Part shown: piece by piece, positions 46,005 through 58,360 of the stretch | How positions within the stretch are numbered: position 1 is the first letter of the stretch | Layout: the number at the start of each line of letters is the position of its first letter | Assembly: GCA_949130485.1 (NCBI GenBank) | Contig: OX422193.1 | Coordinates: 2,916,371 to 2,980,370 of the forward strand | From: Agelas oroides | Taxonomy: Eukaryota > Porifera > Demospongiae > Agelasida > Agelasidae | Direction: 5' to 3' | Length of the DNA stretch: 64,000 bases | The notes under the pieces: generated by a model | Seen by the model: the letters and a program-made list of their open reading frames with translations, nothing else | Told to the model about the DNA's origin: nothing | Database searches by the model: none | Translations under genes and position numbers: made by a program

Positions 46005-46637
46005 ATGTCAGCAGGTCGGGTGTGGATTCCAACTGTCTTCTTAAGTTTTCTCATGTTGCGTGTTACTGCTTCGCCAGCACAAATGTGTGACGAGCCATTC
46101 CGGGCTACAATAACAGTTGTTACCAATGTGACATATCCAACTCCAGCCTCCTTATTGGATCCGGATCATGTCTTCTACAGGGATGTCCTACGCTTCACAG
46201 ATGAAGAGATTGATCACGAGAGAGAGGCTGCAATACATTTCTTCAGAAATACTTATGGGCTCGACTTCACCAATGTGGAGCCTGATGAACATGGACAAAG
46301 AATTTTAGGAAATGCAACATTTCAACCAATTGTATTCCCCTTTAACAACACTTATGTCTTCAATAGCTGGTTGGTGAATGGAAGAGCAAGGACAAGGTGC
46401 TTCCGGTCAAGAGGAGGTGGTTTCCAGGTATTTTTTAGTGATACAGTAATGCTGCATGGTGAATATGGTGGAGAAGAAGGAAGGTTGGCATTTGCAAATG
46501 ATGCTATTTTCTACGGACGTGAATATCTTTATGATGTTTGTGAACAACAAGGAATTGTCTTCCAATTGGAGTCACGTACGCCAAATCGTAACATACCATC
46601 TGATGACTGGGTGGTTGCCAATTATGTGTATATGTAG
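46005..46637 (+). CDS. Secreted protein family copy D, C-terminally truncated
   Basis: A 210-residue frame identical in layout to the family up to about residue 205 (DWVVANY), then VYM and a stop. The DNA jumps there to 3'-flank sequence found about 150 bp beyond the stop in other copies (GAATTGC...GCTCAAGTTTATTTCC), so a deletion removed the last 35 or so codons. Signal peptide, the three cysteines and sequons are kept. The start is supported by TTTTCAG at the ATG. It may still make a secreted protein lacking the C-terminal strand region, or be an early pseudogene. Its upstream flank is closest to that of copy E. Confidence 0.7.
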   Translation: MSAGRVWIPTVFLSFLMLRVTASPAQMCDEPFRATITVVTNVTYPTPASLLDPDHVFYRDVLRFTDEEIDHEREAAIHFFRNTYGLDFTNVEPDEHGQRILGNATFQPIVFPFNNTYVFNSWLVNGRARTRCFRSRGGGFQVFFSDTVMLHGEYGGEEGRLAFANDAIFYGREYLYDVCEQQGIVFQLESRTPNRNIPSDDWVVANYVYM

Positions 46638-46889
46638 ACTGCAGAATTGCTGCTAACATTGCTCAAGTTTATTTCCCTACTTTCACCTAAAAGAAACTGT
46701 TGCCTTTGAACTAGGCTGCTGATTGAGATGGTCCCTGACTGAGGCCTGCAAACTGCCTAGCACCAGACACCTCTCCAGTCAAGTGTAAGGGTGCCTGGGA
46801 AATTTGTACAGAAACAAGACAGCTCTACATATCATACATTCTAATTGATTTAGCCTTTTCGGTTGTACATTATTGAGCAATGACTGCAC

Positions 46890-47196
46890 CCCCTGTAGAA
46901 AGATACGCTGAGTTGAAAATCCAACTCACTTTGACTAAGTTAAACGTAGCCTCTGTGATCATGTCAGGTCAACCTACACCATTGAAGTCATATCTCAGCC
47001 TACAAACATTATACAATAAAAAAGTAAGTGCCTGACTACAAGACATGGCAACTGCTGAGATCCTGAACTTGCTGGTACTTTATCAGACTTCATACGGAGC
47101 ACCCAGGTGAGAAATAAATCTATGCTGTAAGTGGGACTGGAACCTTGGATCAGGCTTTCGATCCACAGTCCAGTGTTTTAACCACTAGGCGACCAG
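46890..47196 (-). mobile_element. tRNA-derived SINE, copy 4 (best preserved)
   Basis: On the - strand: GGTCGCCTAGTGGTTAAAAC (A-box region), then ...AAGGTTCCAGTCCCAC (B-box region) at 47196-47131, followed by the SINE body to about 46890. Spacing and boxes fit a Pol III promoter derived from a tRNA. Confidence 0.7.
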
Positions 47197-47199
47197 TAA

Positions 47200-50100
47200 C
47201 CACTAGATACAAAGATCACAACCAGTGGTAGGCACTACGAGGATGTAGAACATTGTGTCGTCAGTCTGAGCAAGCAGTGTTCTTAGAACTGCACTGAGTA
47301 CAAAAAATTGCTTGGTTCATCAGCACAGTTTTCAGAGCTCAGTTGTGTAGGCAAAATTTGAGGTAATCATTGTGGGTTACAATAAATCAGTACATTTGCT
47401 TTTCAAAAATTCAAAGTTCTCACCCACTGTAATATCCATGCAGTGATTTGAAAGTGTTCTTGTTGCATCTTGGCAATACTGCTCACAAGTTTTCATGTAT
47501 ACCATTTTGTAAGCACTGTTATCTGCATTGTTGCAGCTGTCTGCACCGCCATGGGATTCCAAAAAAACATTTCTGACTTAGTCTGTGGTCGGCAACACAT
47601 CTGCGCTAGCATTGGATAATATGACAGTCCTGCTTTTACACATTCATAACCGTGAGTGGTTGCCCTGGTTACAGACAAGCTGAAGAAACAATGCATGGTT
47701 AACGTATATTTTGCTAATTGCGTAAGACAGCCAGAGAGGAAGCTTCTAAGACCAATCTATAACCAGGATCTTGCAGTTACTAACCACTGACCATCTGTGA
47801 AGGGATCACACCCATTTACATCAAAGAGTGTGGGATAAGAACCATGATTTCTGAGATACAATACAGTAATCGAGTTTGGGACAGAGTCAGAAGTATTTAT
47901 CAAAAGCATCATCTATTTGAAGTGTAGTTGTAGCGACTCCCTCAAAAATGTTCCTAAGGTTGTCAGCCGATTTAGGCTTGTGTCAGCTATCAGTTGATTT
48001 GGGCTCAACTCACTTATGCAATTAGCCTCTGATACCAAAATAAACTTACCACAACCACTGTCTCCTGACTTTCTCTGCAACCAGGTTAACCACTCAGTGG
48101 TTAATATGTTTTGTAATGTGTTTGTGTGTTTTTGTCCAGTTTTTCTAGACAGTGGAAAGGTGGCCAGGGAGCTAGACTAGAGTAAGAGGGTTGTCTTATT
48201 AATCATCAGCCACACTTACAAAATAATGCTGTGTCTAGAGTACCGGTGTCATAACATTTTGGAGCCCCTATGAAGTCCTTATGAAGGTCAAATCACACGA
48301 TCAAGACTAAATACTGCCAGCCTGATAAGTACTGGTACAATATCAATGAACTGTGGAACAATGAGCCAGCATTTCCATACAGCAAAAGGTGGGTGTTGCC
48401 TGGTAAGGAGACCGACATGATACATACACATGCAGACTTCAAAATATTACAGGCATTTTGGTGATCTGCGTGAGCCGGGTGGTACTGTGGGCCTGCTTTT
48501 ACACATACATACCCAAGAGTGGTTGCCCTGGTTACAGACAAGCTGAAGAAACAGTCCATGGTTAATGTTTGTATATTTTACTAATTGCATAAGACAACCA
48601 GAAAGGAAGCTTCAAAGACCAATCTATAACCAGGATCCTGCACTTAGTGACCAATGAACATCTGTGAAGGAGTCAGTTTAGATATAGTAATCACTGAACA
48701 TGTGAGAGAGTCACAAGCTTTTATCAAAATCATCACATTTGAAGTGTGGTTGTAGTGACTTCCTCAAAGATGTTCTGAGGGTTGTTAGTTGATTTAGGCT
48801 CGAGTCACTTATGCAATTAGCCTCTAAGACCAAAATAAACATGACAATTACCACTGTCTCCTCAGCTTGTCTGCAACCAAGGTAACATGTTTCCGTACAG
48901 CAAAAGGTGGGTGTTGCCTGGTAAGGAGACTGACCAATCTGTTTTGCAGTGTATATTTTTGTCCAGTTTTTCTAAACAATGGAAAGGTGGCCAAGGAACT
49001 AGACTAGAGTAAGATGGTTGTCTTAATCATCAGCCACACTTACAAAATAAAACACATTAGTTTTTGTAAGCATCATCACTGAAATTCAACTGCTATCTTG
49101 TAATTTTGATTACCTTTTCTTGGTCTGATGAAAGTTACAAAGTAGCAGTGGAAAAATTGCAACGTGTAAAATTTGTCTCGTGAAGGTTTGTCATACCTTA
49201 ATTGTCTAGTGAGCACAATACCAGAACAATGACATCTTGAATAGTGTTGATTTCACAAGAATAAACTACTAACGTCACAGTATTAAATTTGTCAGGGGAA
49301 AGTCAGTCAAAAGATGTCTATAAATCAAGACCACATTTGCATTTTCCACGTTCAAGTATATACCAGTGATTCCCTATGTTCATCAACAAGCTAGGCAGAA
49401 ACATTCAGACTCACTACTTCAATAATCTTGTTCCGAGACCCACTCAAAACTACTGCTTCAAAACAGCATAGAAATTAGTATGAAATTTATTTGGATTTTA
49501 TGTGCACATACATATATGGTGCACATAACCCGATTCGTTTTACAAGTATGCCTGTAGCTTTGTTCTAGCAACTAATTAACCTATAGCCTAACAAGGGACT
49601 AACCACGGAAATGTTTGCAAGAACAAACCCTTGTCCGACCCTTATACCCTAACAATTAACGGGTTGGAGTACAAATACGTTTCCAAGCCCCGCCCAGCTT
49701 TTGCAGTGCAGAAAAGTGCACGAAAGAGCCCGGTGTCATGTGAAAATAGGGAAAAATATTAAAATTCTAGGGCCCCAGGGCCCCAAAATTCCAACATCTT
49801 GCATGGGGGGCCATGGGGCCCTAATATATTTTTGAGGCCCCCCTTGTGAGATTGGGGCCCCCCATACATCATGTTATAGTGGGTGAGTCTAATGGCAGTT
49901 AACTGTAAGTAGAAGTTATGTAGAGTCTGTTGACCTATAAAAACATAGCTAAGTAGAAGTTATGTAGAGTCTGTTGACTTATAAAACATAGCTAAGTAGA
50001 AGTTATGTAGAGTCTATAAAACACAATGTGCATGTATGGCTACATTAATGACATCAGTACATAGAACAAGTGGAACACTTCCAGTTATCAGTGTTAGAGC

Positions 50101-51198
50101 TACTACATATACCTGGTGAAGAACACCAGAAGCTTTTGGTTGTTGCGCTGGCACTTCTCACATGTGTTGATCTGATTGATACAAGGTTAGTATTAGATTG
50201 TTTGTGAACAATATAGTTAGCTCAAAGTTGTCATGGACTCATGTATTTGATCACATCCTTGCTCTGCCCAGACCAGTAATACGTTGAACACAGAGTCCAG
50301 GCTCTTTGAAAAACGGCAACAATTTTACAGGCTGCGTTTCGTGTATTGTTAAACCAGCTACACGCTCAACGCTTGGTGTGTACTACAGTTGCCCTGCTAG
50401 CTAGGTAAGTGTGGGAAGTTACCCAGGCCTTCTCCCGCTTATCCGTACTGTAAGCAACAAAAAATCTGGGCAAGGCCTGGGAATGAGGCTAGTATGCCTG
50501 TCCGTTTGTAGCGTCCTACATTAATTATGCTTTTTTCACCTTGCATAGGCGTCAGTACTTAGCTGAGCTGAAAAATGAACAGCATGTACCACCCAGGATG
50601 CATGGCAACTTACTTTTAAATAGTTTCATACCTCACTGAGTACAACCTACAACAGAAATACTAAGCTGTTCTCATGTGATTAAAGGATGGCAGAGCTTGG
50701 TCTATGCAACGCATTGAAGGCTGGTGTTCAGAAGACCCATTGAACTTCATGATGGTTAGCATCATTTTGTGCAAATGTTGTTCCTGTTCTACCCAAGTTG
50801 TTAGGGTAGGGGGTTGGGGCAAAACTACATGAATCAGAAAAGCATTTTCCATTCTTACATGGCCTGGGTACCAGGCTATGATTAGTAATACAGGTACTTT
50901 GCTACAGGTACTTTGCTAATCTGTGTAATGCTTGGTAGTTAGTACTGGCAATGCACATGATGTGCTTGCATGCACATATGAGTGTTGTAGACAGCTGCCT
51001 GAAGATGATGCTCAAAAAGGAGTCAATTTATTGTTTTTGTTTTAACGTTTTCTGCACTTGCCAGTTTGTATTCCCTGCATTCTGTTTCTCTGCTCAAAAC
51101 CAACTTCTGCAATGCTGCATGAGTACAAAATACTGTCTCAATGTACATTACTTCTCTGAGCTCATGTATATGTTTGTACTATTTTACTTCATTTTCAG
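47200..51198. other. Spacer between copies D and E
   Basis: Relic segment R twice (about 47230-47700 and 48280-48560), a partial internal duplication (CAAAAGGTGGGTGTTGCCTG at about 48382 and 48901), the GGCCCC-rich block (49770-49865), three 43-bp repeats (49910-50020), the CCCAGGCC MITE-like block (about 50407-50495) and the gene-family upstream flank. No intact gene. Confidence 0.65.
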
Positions 51199-51938
51199 AT
51201 GTCAGCAGCTTGGGTGTGGATTCCAACTGTCTTCTTAAGTTTTCTCATGTTGCGTGTTACTGCTTCGCAATCACAAACGTGTGACGAGCCATTCCGGGCT
51301 ACAATAACAGTTGTAAGCAATGTGATATATCCCGCTTCAAGAAGCTTTTTGGAACCAGATCATGTCTTCTATAGGGAGGTCCTACGCTTCACAGATGCCG
51401 TGAAGAGATTGATCGCGAGAGAGAGGCTGCAATACATTTCTTCAGAAATACTTATGGGCTCGACTTCACTGATGTAGACCCCGATGAACTAGGACAAAGA
51501 ATTTTAGGAAATGCGACATTTCAAACAATTACACTCCCCACTAACTACACATATGTCTTCAATAGCTGGTTGGTGAATGGAAGAACAAGGACAAGGTGCT
51601 TCCGGTCGAGAAGAGGTGGTTTCCGTTTTTTTTTTAGTGATACAGTAATGCTGCATGGTGAATATGGTGGAGAAGAAGGAAGGTTGGCATTTGCAAATGA
51701 TATTGTTTTCTATGGACGTGAATATGTTTATGATGTTTGTGAACAACAAGGAATTATCTTCCAATTGGAGTCACCTACACCACTTCGTAATGAACCATCT
51801 GATGGCTGGTTGGTTATCAATTGTCGAGTTCGCAATCGCATGCTTGGAGAAGGAGTGCTTTGGGGGATTGACCGACTGACTGCTGTAAACCCAACAACCT
51901 TGCGACTTGAGGGTTATGAAGTTATCACGTTTCTCTAA
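51199..51938 (+). pseudogene. Secreted protein family copy E, frameshifted
   Basis: Starts like the other copies (MSAAWVWIPTVFLSFLMLRV, TCDEPF) with TTTTCAG before the ATG. At about 51396-51400 five extra bases (CCGTG, after CACAGATG) shift the frame just where the charged helix begins. The shifted frame ends after PLMGSTSL-type residues at 51477. The original frame resumes and is otherwise open through NSWLVNGRTRTRCF, YDVCEQQ and ITFL to 51938. One small insertion is the only visible lesion, so loss is recent, or it could be a sequencing or assembly error. Confidence 0.75.
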
Positions 51939-52380
51939 AACTAACTTTGGCACTGGAAGTTTACATGTAATGAAGTTTGCATAACTGTCTTAGTTTCAAT
52001 TGTACATTGATCACAGTTGTTCTTTTTGACTTTGTAATGTAGTAGTATTTGTGACAGGCGAATTGCCACAAACATTGCGAATGTTATATTGCTCAAGTTT
52101 ATTTCCGTACTTTCACCCAAAAGAGACTGTTGCCTTTGAGCTAGGCTGCTGATTGAGATGGTCCCTGACTGAGGCCTGCAAACTGCCTAGCACCAGACAC
52201 CTCTGCAGTCGCTTGTTGCTCACAGGTCTTGCATACAAACAAGGGTAGGGTAGATTTGGTTATGCCAGTATTAGTATGTGCTGTTGTAATGGTAAAAGGT
52301 GGAGGGTCAGACACATTCAGTATCCTTTCCAAGTCTATGTGTGTGTGCGCATGTGTGTTTGTGTGTGTATGTGTGTGCTT

Positions 52381-52508
52381 AATATTGGATGTGTAAGGGA
52401 AAAAAATGAGATCCAGCTGCTCCCATGACAGAGCTTCAGTGGTTCAGTTGGTAAGATGATCTGAGAAGATCCAACTGTCCTAGATCTCTTTCTTCAACAT
52501 CCAATATT
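52381..52508. repeat. Small inverted-end segment with tRNA-like half
   Basis: AATATTGGATG (52381-52391) and its complement CATCCAATATT (52498-52508) bound a 128-bp segment. Inside, GTGGTTCAGTTGGTAAGA looks like a tRNA D-arm/A box, but no B box is present. It may be a tiny MITE or SINE fragment. Confidence 0.35.
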
Positions 52509-55486
52509 GCAAATAAAACATTTATCCATACATGAGCCTTATTGACAGCATCAGTACTTTGTTGAAATATTTCTAGTCGGCCTCTTAAGCGGGTCACAAG
52601 AGAACATGCAAACTGGCTGCTGCTATAAATAACACCTGTTCACAGGTCGCAGCAGAAAGGCCAAATAGAGATCCAGCCAGAGAATTGAACTGTGTCTACG
52701 GATCTATTCTTCATGGTATTTGTTAGTTACGTTTGTTCTGACAGTTGTCCCTAATGTGCATTTATGAATTGTACCTACCTACAGAGGAAACAGGTAAATG
52801 AAGTGACTCTTTCTGCATAAACTAAGCGCTCATTGCAAGCATATGCAAGTTAAAAGCATACACAAGCATCATATTATACATGTGTTAACTGCAAAATTGA
52901 ATGTGACTCATTCACAGTAACTAAACACTTACGACTTCCTTTGTACTCAATCTACTTTCTGCAACTGCATGGTTGTAACCAGAATTAAGCCCTCATGTTT
53001 TGAATTTACACACACTGTAAGTACCACGAAAAATTGTATACTATCACTCATAAGCCATAATTTTTATTTCATTTTGCAGTAAAATTGACGAAGTGTATAA
53101 TTATAGTGAATGGTTGATATGTTGACAAGATCACAAATGAGTTGAGGAGTTGTGCATACCCTCATTTCTGGGCCTTGACTGCCATCCAGTTTTTGATCAC
53201 GTACAGTATTAAAAAACGAAAGGGAAGGCCTGGGAGATCTTGAACCATGCGATAGGTAGACAACATGAGGAACGGTGCCCAACATATACCCTTCCTTGTA
53301 ATATCTTGTGCGAGGACTAGAGGCTGGAATGTTTGAAGGGCAGCATCAATACAGCTCATTGTTTGTGAACTACTGATCGCCCAGCACCCCGTGTGTCTAC
53401 TCTCTGTCTACCTGATGTCTTCACACATGATGAAATCCTCTATTAATCACATCTAGCTGAAGATAGCTTTATGAGTATGCGCAGGGCTTTTTGTAGTTTC
53501 AAACCTTAGAAAGGGTACGTACATTTGTGCTTGTTACATCAATGCACACCGCAATACCGCACTACTGTGTTGGTTTCATAAATGTTGTGGCCATGCTAGT
53601 CTCCACAAGAGACTAACGTGGCCATCTGAGAGGTGAGACTCTACAAATTTTGCATTTGATATTTGCCAATATCAGGATCATCAGCATCAAGAAGTACCTT
53701 CGCTTAACACAGCTGCTCTATTGCATCACCCACACTACTTTCACAAATGTTGCAAACTTGCAAGTCAAACAAGTTTTCCCAACAGTGCTAGTAGGTTCAC
53801 AATCCCCTGTTCACCTGAACGTCCAGAGCTGTGGTGACTGACTTGAACCTAGACTTTGTTTGCCATAGTTCAGCCATTCCCCAGAGTGTCTCTACTGTCA
53901 AGACGGTTTCACTGGTCCGACATGGACCCAGAGGAATGTGTATGGGCATTCCTCTGGTATCTACAATGATAAGCCATTGAACAAGGTCTGCTAACACTGG
54001 CTTTACAATATAACTAGTCCTGCAGAACTCTGATGAGCCAGTGCTGTTCCACTTTGCTTCAATGAAGCCCTGCTATTTGTAAGTCTCCTGTCCAAACGCA
54101 ACATCTACTGACATCTCTGAATCTTACTGTTTTCTGCAGACAAGCACAACAGCTGCCATGTGTTATCACCCAGAGGGAGTAATACTCCCTTGTCCCACAA
54201 CTTGAGTGGATTGTGCCAATTGCAAGTGACATCATCAAGTTGAAATCTGACACCAACTAAAAGGAGAATGTATAGTAATTTGGAGAGCACCTGTGCTTTG
54301 AAGTTAGGCCCTGCTCAGCAGCTCTTTCTCTCCAGCTTTGCACGAACACACTTAGGAAATGCACTCTCACGTCATAAGGGCTCCATTCCTGGCACTGTAG
54401 TCAGTTTTAGTCTTCACTGATTGAAAGCCCTGAGTATTGAAAGCTTGCTAATACGTGGGTGTTGTTAGGGTCATGAATTTGCATTGTAAGTACCTTTAGC
54501 AAGCACTAGATGTCAACAGGTAATCTACAATCACTGGACTGGACTGGTGGACTGTGCTTAAAATCACTTTTAAGGTCTCCATTTTAACGTAAGCTATATA
54601 GCTCACCCATATTAGGTGCGGTGCACACTGGCAACTACAATGATAATTATGCAATTTATTTATTCTTGTAATAAAGTGTACTCATGGTTTTGTGATATGA
54701 GTAGCTATATTTCCAGGTGCAGGTAATACTGGGGAGAAATAGATCTTTGTGTTGTGCTTTATTTCATTTATTGGCTCCAGGGCAAGAGAGCAAAACTTTC
54801 AAAGTATATAGCGGAAGGATACAACAAAAACCCATTCATAAAAGTGTTTCACCAGCTGTACTAGCTGGCTTGCTGAAAGCTGTATTATAGCATTATGGGA
54901 AGGACCTTAATCCAAGCAACATACTTCAAACAAGCCTTCCAATAAATCATGTGTGATACTTTACTGATAAACTAATCTTGCAAAGAGTGCAAGACAGCTT
55001 ATAATACAAAATCAAATTCACACCTTAGGTTGCAGGTAAGGACACACAAATAGTGATACCACATTAGATAACAGCACAGCATTTACTAGTGTTGAAGCAG
55101 AATGGATTTTCTCACATAACGTCTTCTCCTTACGCACCATCCACCATCAAATGGACTGGCTGAACAAGCTGTTCAGACATTTATGACTGGATCACATCAA
55201 CACATCTATTCAGTTACCACAGCCAAATTCCCATTTCAATAGCAGATCACACCACACAGTACAACTGGAACCTTAATTTCCAGCTTGGTTATTGCTAGGT
55301 CGACACTCCCTGATGGACGTACAGCTTGTTATGTCGTGTTAGTTCAACATGCCCATGGATGAATCTCCGGATGATTGTTTGCTAAAAACAACTGTATTAG
55401 CTATCTAGTACATACTCACCAGTCAGTAAAGCCACTGAAAAATACAAGCTTCTCAAGAATGATATGACCCTAGGGGTAATCTTCAC

Positions 55487-55680
55487 TGTTTACTGTATGT
55501 TTGGACATATCCAGATTAGCACTTCCTATAAGTTTTAACATATCCAGCTAGATTAGCACTTCTTTTATATTAACACTTACTGTATGTTTGGACATATCCA
55601 GGTTAGCACTTATTGCATGGTATATCCAGATTAGCTACAGTCTTTCATGTTTGCCAATTAGCACTTTTTGCATGTTTGGA
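55487..55680. repeat. Degenerate tandem repeat (about 60 bp)
   Basis: Four to five imperfect units sharing CTGTATGTTTGGACATATCC and AGATTAGCACTT. Non-coding. Confidence 0.6.
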
Positions 55681-56736
55681 ATACATAATACTAGCAACCA
55701 TGCTTGTTGCTATGTTGTTGCTATGTTTAAATTAAAAAATGATTTCTGCAGTGGTTATGTTCCAAATCGTGATCTGATTTCAGTAATAAAGGTAGATTTC
55801 GTTTACTTGTAGTAGGGCCATTTTTGCCAAGTGCAACTGTCTATGGTTAGATCAAAGTGTTGTAGCCTTGCGTCTTAACTGCACAACATACTGTAAAATC
55901 ATGATAGTAGGTACACATACAAAATAAGCACCCCATAGATATAGGCGCCTATTGTGATTACAATAACCACATTGCGTTTATAAGCATCATTACAAAAATA
56001 GGCACCCCACAGACTATTTTTTTGTGGATGCTTATAAGTTGTAAAGGATGCACCCACCATGCAAACGAACCAAATTTGCTGATTCCGCTTTTCTAACGTA
56101 GCATCTAACTTTCACCAGTATTGATATCCAATAAGAATAAACAAGCTATCAACTTGGGATAATGAAAATACAGGCAAGACCCTCTTAACAAAACCTATCC
56201 AGGAATTAGAAAAATTCTCTCAGGGATTTGTTAGTTGCAAGAGCTTTACATTAGTAGCAGGGGATTGGCAACAATCATTGGATTGTCGACTTATCTCTGG
56301 TTCTAGAAAAGATACAAACATGTGATGGAAATTAGCAGAGAAAGAAACTCCAGGCCTAAAGTTAATACGTTTCCATACAACTGTACGCTACCATAACGGA
56401 GTCAAAGTTATGTAACACTTTTCTTAGAATGATGTATGCCATCACATGACACTTAATTAATGTATGGGAAACATAAGACTATTTTATTTATGTGCGTGTT
56501 AAACACTAAAACTACGAAAGTTGTTTTCTTGCTTTGGACACTACTTCTACTCATTATAGAAGGGTATCAATGTTATACATTCAGCATGCTTGATGCCATG
56601 TTGGAGTGTTCAAGTTACTGTAGTGTGTAGCTGACAGCTCTGCACTCAGTATAGTCAGAGCTAGCATGTGTTCTACTAATGTGGTTCCTCTAAATGCTTA
56701 AAACATCAGTGGAAATAAAATGTTTATGAGGTGAAA

Positions 56737-56815
56737 AATGAAGAGCCAGGAGTCGAACCCAAGACACCTGGGTTGAGCCACCAGTGCTCTGCCAGAGAGC
56801 TGCGACAACCTGACA
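56737..56815 (-). mobile_element. tRNA-like SINE head
   Basis: On the - strand: CAGCTCTCTGGCAGAGCACTG (D-arm/A-box region) and TGGGTTCGACTCCTGGCTC (a near-perfect B box GGTTCGACTCC). Ends do not pair into a clean acceptor stem, so a tRNA-derived SINE or tRNA pseudogene is more likely than a functional tRNA. Confidence 0.5.
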
Positions 56816-58360
56816 ACCAACAGCCCCCACATTTCTCTGTATGTACTCTACGGGTGGTCGTGAATGCCTCAGTTGCACACCTGGCAGCCACTCAGTACAT
56901 GTCATCAAAACTGTGGGAGGGTTGTCCAAAAACTCTCTCCATCAGGAGGATGGCATCAATTGCAAAAAACCTATACTACATTGATTCACATGTGGTGGCA
57001 TTGTTGACCCCAGCTTTCTACAGTGTCATGCATTACCACCTGCACAAGCACAAAGACAAAGCAAATTTATGCACGCGATTTATGTTGCAAATATGTGCTA
57101 ACAGCTATACAAAACTGGTGAATAGCTAAGTGGCCCTATAATAAGGTGACATACACTAACCTGTTTAGTATCACTAGCGGTATCTACTATACTGTCATCA
57201 TGTTGTCTATTTCCTTCTTCACAGTAATTCAGAGAGTTTGGAAGTTTACTATAGAAATAGTAGTAACAATGTCATTCTATAAATGTCATGATTGGGATGA
57301 ACATCAGCAAGCACCATGCAGATGCAGTTTGAAAATCAAGGATCGTGTGCAAGTGCAACCTATAGTCTCATCGACTCATTCCCACACCCTGCCAAAAAGC
57401 AGAAGAGAGTTCGGTGTTCTGAACAACATTTCTTGTCACATGTATAGCTACTGTGTCAAGAATGACTTGTTACACTGCTGGACACTGTGTCTTGCAAAGC
57501 TCTAAAGTGGACAGTGGCAAAAGCCGGAAAGTAGGGCTATAACATGCCCTTTTATCCACTTGCAGGTGGGTCAGGGAATGGTACTATAACACCACGTATC
57601 TTATAATGCAAAGCACATCTTTTGCATGGATTGCAGTATGGTTTGATCTCAGTGCTCCCTTTGAATTAACTTTTAAATTCTATACACCTCACTGTGTGTG
57701 AGGTCATATTGTAGTTGGTGCCTTGGTCCATTGTAGCTGGAGAAATTCTCCACTTTTAAATAAAAAGATTGCCTATAGCTAGTTCAGGATTGAGTATATG
57801 GAGGTGAGTGGTTACAGCATTATAGCTTGGACTAATAAAGAAACTAGACAAACTGATGTGCACCAGGAGTTATTATGTAGCCAACTAGCTAGCCCTACCA
57901 AGAGCAAGGACTAGGCTGGTGTAGCTAACAATGAAGTGGCTAGCTTAGAGGGCATGTATAAGACAGCTAGGGACTTGCAACTTTGAGTAGGAGTTGCTGG
58001 AGCAGAGACAAAGAAGTGCATGGCTTGTAGGATGACTACATGCATGCACAAGATATGAAAGTGTCATTAGCAAATCACCAAACTTCTTTCCTATACTGAG
58101 ATCACCCAGTTGCCACCTGTAAAGGCTGAACCTTCACAGCTACAGAAAAAGAACCAATGCCAGCAAGTAGTGGTGTGAGTGTATATACATAATGCAAAAG
58201 TCTAGTTACGTACCCTTCGTCATATAGAATCTGACATTGCCAATGTCTGAATATAGACATTCATATAAATCCATACTTCACAAAAAGGAACTGGTTCAAC
58301 ATCTGTTTCTGGTTCTATCTGACCAGGTGCAGCTGACAGACTATGTTACACAGGCCAACT
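56816..58360. other. Region without a recognisable gene
   Basis: Two adjacent + frames (to 57129, and 57146-57505) encode no motif I recognise and have ordinary non-coding composition; I do not call them genes. The rest is diffuse AT-rich sequence. Confidence 0.45.

Larger units (their letters stand above)
51939..56700. other. Low-information region beyond the cluster
   Basis: The first 250 bp are the family 3' flank. Then a GT-rich stretch (52337-52377), a 52381-52508 segment with inverted ends, an 11-bp hairpin (53929-53957) and a degenerate repeat of about 60 bp (55487-55680, GGACATATCCAG). Short - strand frames at 53359-53064 and 54290-53797 are not recognisable and too short to call. 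Confidence 0.5.

Noticed and set aside
10506..51953. Open frames antisense or out of frame to the secreted-protein genes, repeated in several copies
   Set aside because: They recur only because the sense genes are paralogous; they have no independent start or splice context.
56731..57505. Two neighbouring frames of 132 and 119 codons
   Set aside because: The first starts in a tRNA-like SINE; neither shows domains, conservation or splice context.
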